64,000 nucleotides of DNA from CBDCEG01 sp965215775 (GTDB lineage Bacteria > Pseudomonadota > Gammaproteobacteria > Cardiobacteriales > Ostreibacteriaceae). The stretch lies in contig CBDCEG010000009.1 in the NCBI GenBank assembly GCA_965215775.1, forward strand, positions 124,001 through 188,000, in the 5' to 3' direction. Of this stretch, positions 63,219-64,000 are shown one piece after another (within the stretch, counting starts at the first letter, position 1; every line of letters starts with the position of its first letter). The translations under genes and the position numbers were made by a program. Under the pieces are notes generated by a model. The model saw only the letters and a list, made by a program, of their open reading frames with translations. It was not told the origin of the DNA and did not search any database.

Positions 63219-64000
63219 ATGGAAAAAATAAAAGTTAAATCTTTAAAAATAAGAAACTTCAAAGGCATTAAGTCTTTAGAACTTGATTTCACATATATAG
63301 GTAATGATAAGGTTTTGGATAATATTGTTATATGTGGAGTAAATGGGTCGGGCAAGAGTACGGTGTTAGAAGCTATAAATCTTTATCTGATAATAGCTTC
63401 GTCAATAACTAATAAAACCGCACAAGGAATGAGAAAAGTTGAGCGTGATTTAATGAATTATATTTCACTGGGAAGTGAGTGGATTTATCATAATGAAAAG
63501 CAATTTGAAATTGATATCACACTGGAGAAAGATGAAAAAACATACTCAGCTGTTTTAACTTATCATCAAGAAAAAGGTTTATCTTGGAATGATGAGGGAG
63601 AAACCCCTGTCTTTGAAACTAAAGATTTTTTTGCATACTTATCTTCATATCGTTTACTAAATCCTAGTACAGTCCGCAGTGCTGGAGATTGGCAAGAAAT
63701 AGAAAGAATAGAAGAGGATGCTTTTAGAAATAGGTCTAGGTATAACATGCGGTTCCGTAGGTATGGAGGGTATAGCCGAGATGATTCTTTTCTATCTTTA
63801 AGCTTACAATTTGAAAATAATTACAGCACTGTAAAACAATACCTTGTTAACTTAATAACAGATCAAAAAGTAGAAACATTAACCAAAGAAAATAAAAAAA
63901 TACTAGAAAAAATAAGAAAGTCTTTTAAACTTTTTTTCCCAAACAAAGAGTTTTTGGAAAGACTTTCACGGAATGATGATATTAAAGATTATAGATTAAT
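63219..64000 (+). CDS. AAA/SMC-like ATPase, 3' end cut by window edge
   Basis: 260 residues visible, open to the end. Starts MEKIKVKSLKIRNFKGIKSL, with Walker A CGVNGSGKSTVLEAINL (about 41-57), the head of an ABC-type ATPase like RecF, OLD or GajA proteins. AGAGGA lies just before the ATG, 39 bases after lpd. Such genes often belong to anti-phage loci, but the C-terminal domain and partner are outside the window. Confidence 0.75.
   Translation, partial: MEKIKVKSLKIRNFKGIKSLELDFTYIGNDKVLDNIVICGVNGSGKSTVLEAINLYLIIASSITNKTAQGMRKVERDLMNYISLGSEWIYHNEKQFEIDITLEKDEKTYSAVLTYHQEKGLSWNDEGETPVFETKDFFAYLSSYRLLNPSTVRSAGDWQEIERIEEDAFRNRSRYNMRFRRYGGYSRDDSFLSLSLQFENNYSTVKQYLVNLITDQKVETLTKENKKILEKIRKSFKLFFPNKEFLERLSRNDDIKDYRL

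Overview
The window is an AT-rich proteobacterial chromosome segment. A gammaproteobacterial affinity is the best guess: the order lon - hupB - tRNA-Val - tRNA-Asp - ppiD, a complete Na+-translocating NADH:quinone reductase operon (nqrA-F), AvtA, DcuC, SurA, TolR/TolA/TolB and a lipoyl-domain Lpd all fit. A stand-alone prephenate dehydratase and a DUF1223 protein are less typical of that class, so the assignment stays open. The metabolism suggested is respiratory and flexible: cytochrome cbb3 maturation (ccoG/fixH), sodium bioenergetics (NQR, NhaC), dicarboxylate exchange (DcuC) and part of the heme d1 pathway for cd1 nitrite reductase.

Layout. 1-10 kb: ccoG (cut by the window edge), fixH, a DEAD-box helicase, dgt, prephenate dehydratase, a DUF2167-like protein, yggT, mnmG and surA. 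10-24 kb: alpha/beta hydrolase, dcuC, DUF1223, nhaC, DUF937, ppiD, two tRNAs, hupB, IS30 copy 1, lon, tadA and avtA. 24-29.4 kb: a 1134-aa autotransporter, IS30 copy 2, a truncated CpxR-like response regulator and a CpxP/Spy-like periplasmic protein. 29.4-31.6 kb: first accessory island (SUKH immunity gene, frameshifted HEAT-type immunity gene, tandem repeat, IS3 remnant, chimeric ORF). 31.7-43.3 kb: nqrA-F, tolR-tolA-tolB, rpsO and pnp. 43.3-53.7 kb: second accessory island (TIR-domain gene, then about ten small minus-strand immunity-like genes or pseudogenes, ankyrin and TPR proteins, IS30 copy 3). 53.7-63.2 kb: MBL hydrolase, a cobA-nirF-nirJ-cytochrome c block, a YgjV-like protein, endonuclease I, SCO1, a TlpA-like protein, comF and lpd. 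The right edge cuts an AAA-type ATPase gene.

The most interesting content is the pair of accessory islands. Short open stretches that look like C-terminal tails of polymorphic (CDI/Rhs-type) toxins sit directly in front of immunity-like genes at least seven times, often with stop/start overlap. The toxin bodies are missing. Two tails share a perfect 31-bp seam and two others share a 98-bp block, which is what module shuffling by homologous recombination would leave. Several immunity genes carry single-base frameshifts, mostly in homopolymers, while neighbouring housekeeping genes are intact. This looks like a decaying store of orphan toxin/immunity cassettes; no full-length toxin is in the window.

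The three near-identical IS30-family elements (1069, 1097 and 1069 bp) each have a 3-bp target duplication (TAT, TTT, ATT), and each right inverted repeat supplies a new stop codon to the gene it entered. Copy 1 replaced the last residues of Lon, copy 3 split a small immunity-like gene that can be reassembled exactly, and copy 2 abuts a CpxR-like gene cut inside its receiver domain. A three-fold GTTAC repeat with 10-bp period, resembling a CpxR operator, survives between that remnant and the CpxP/Spy-like gene.
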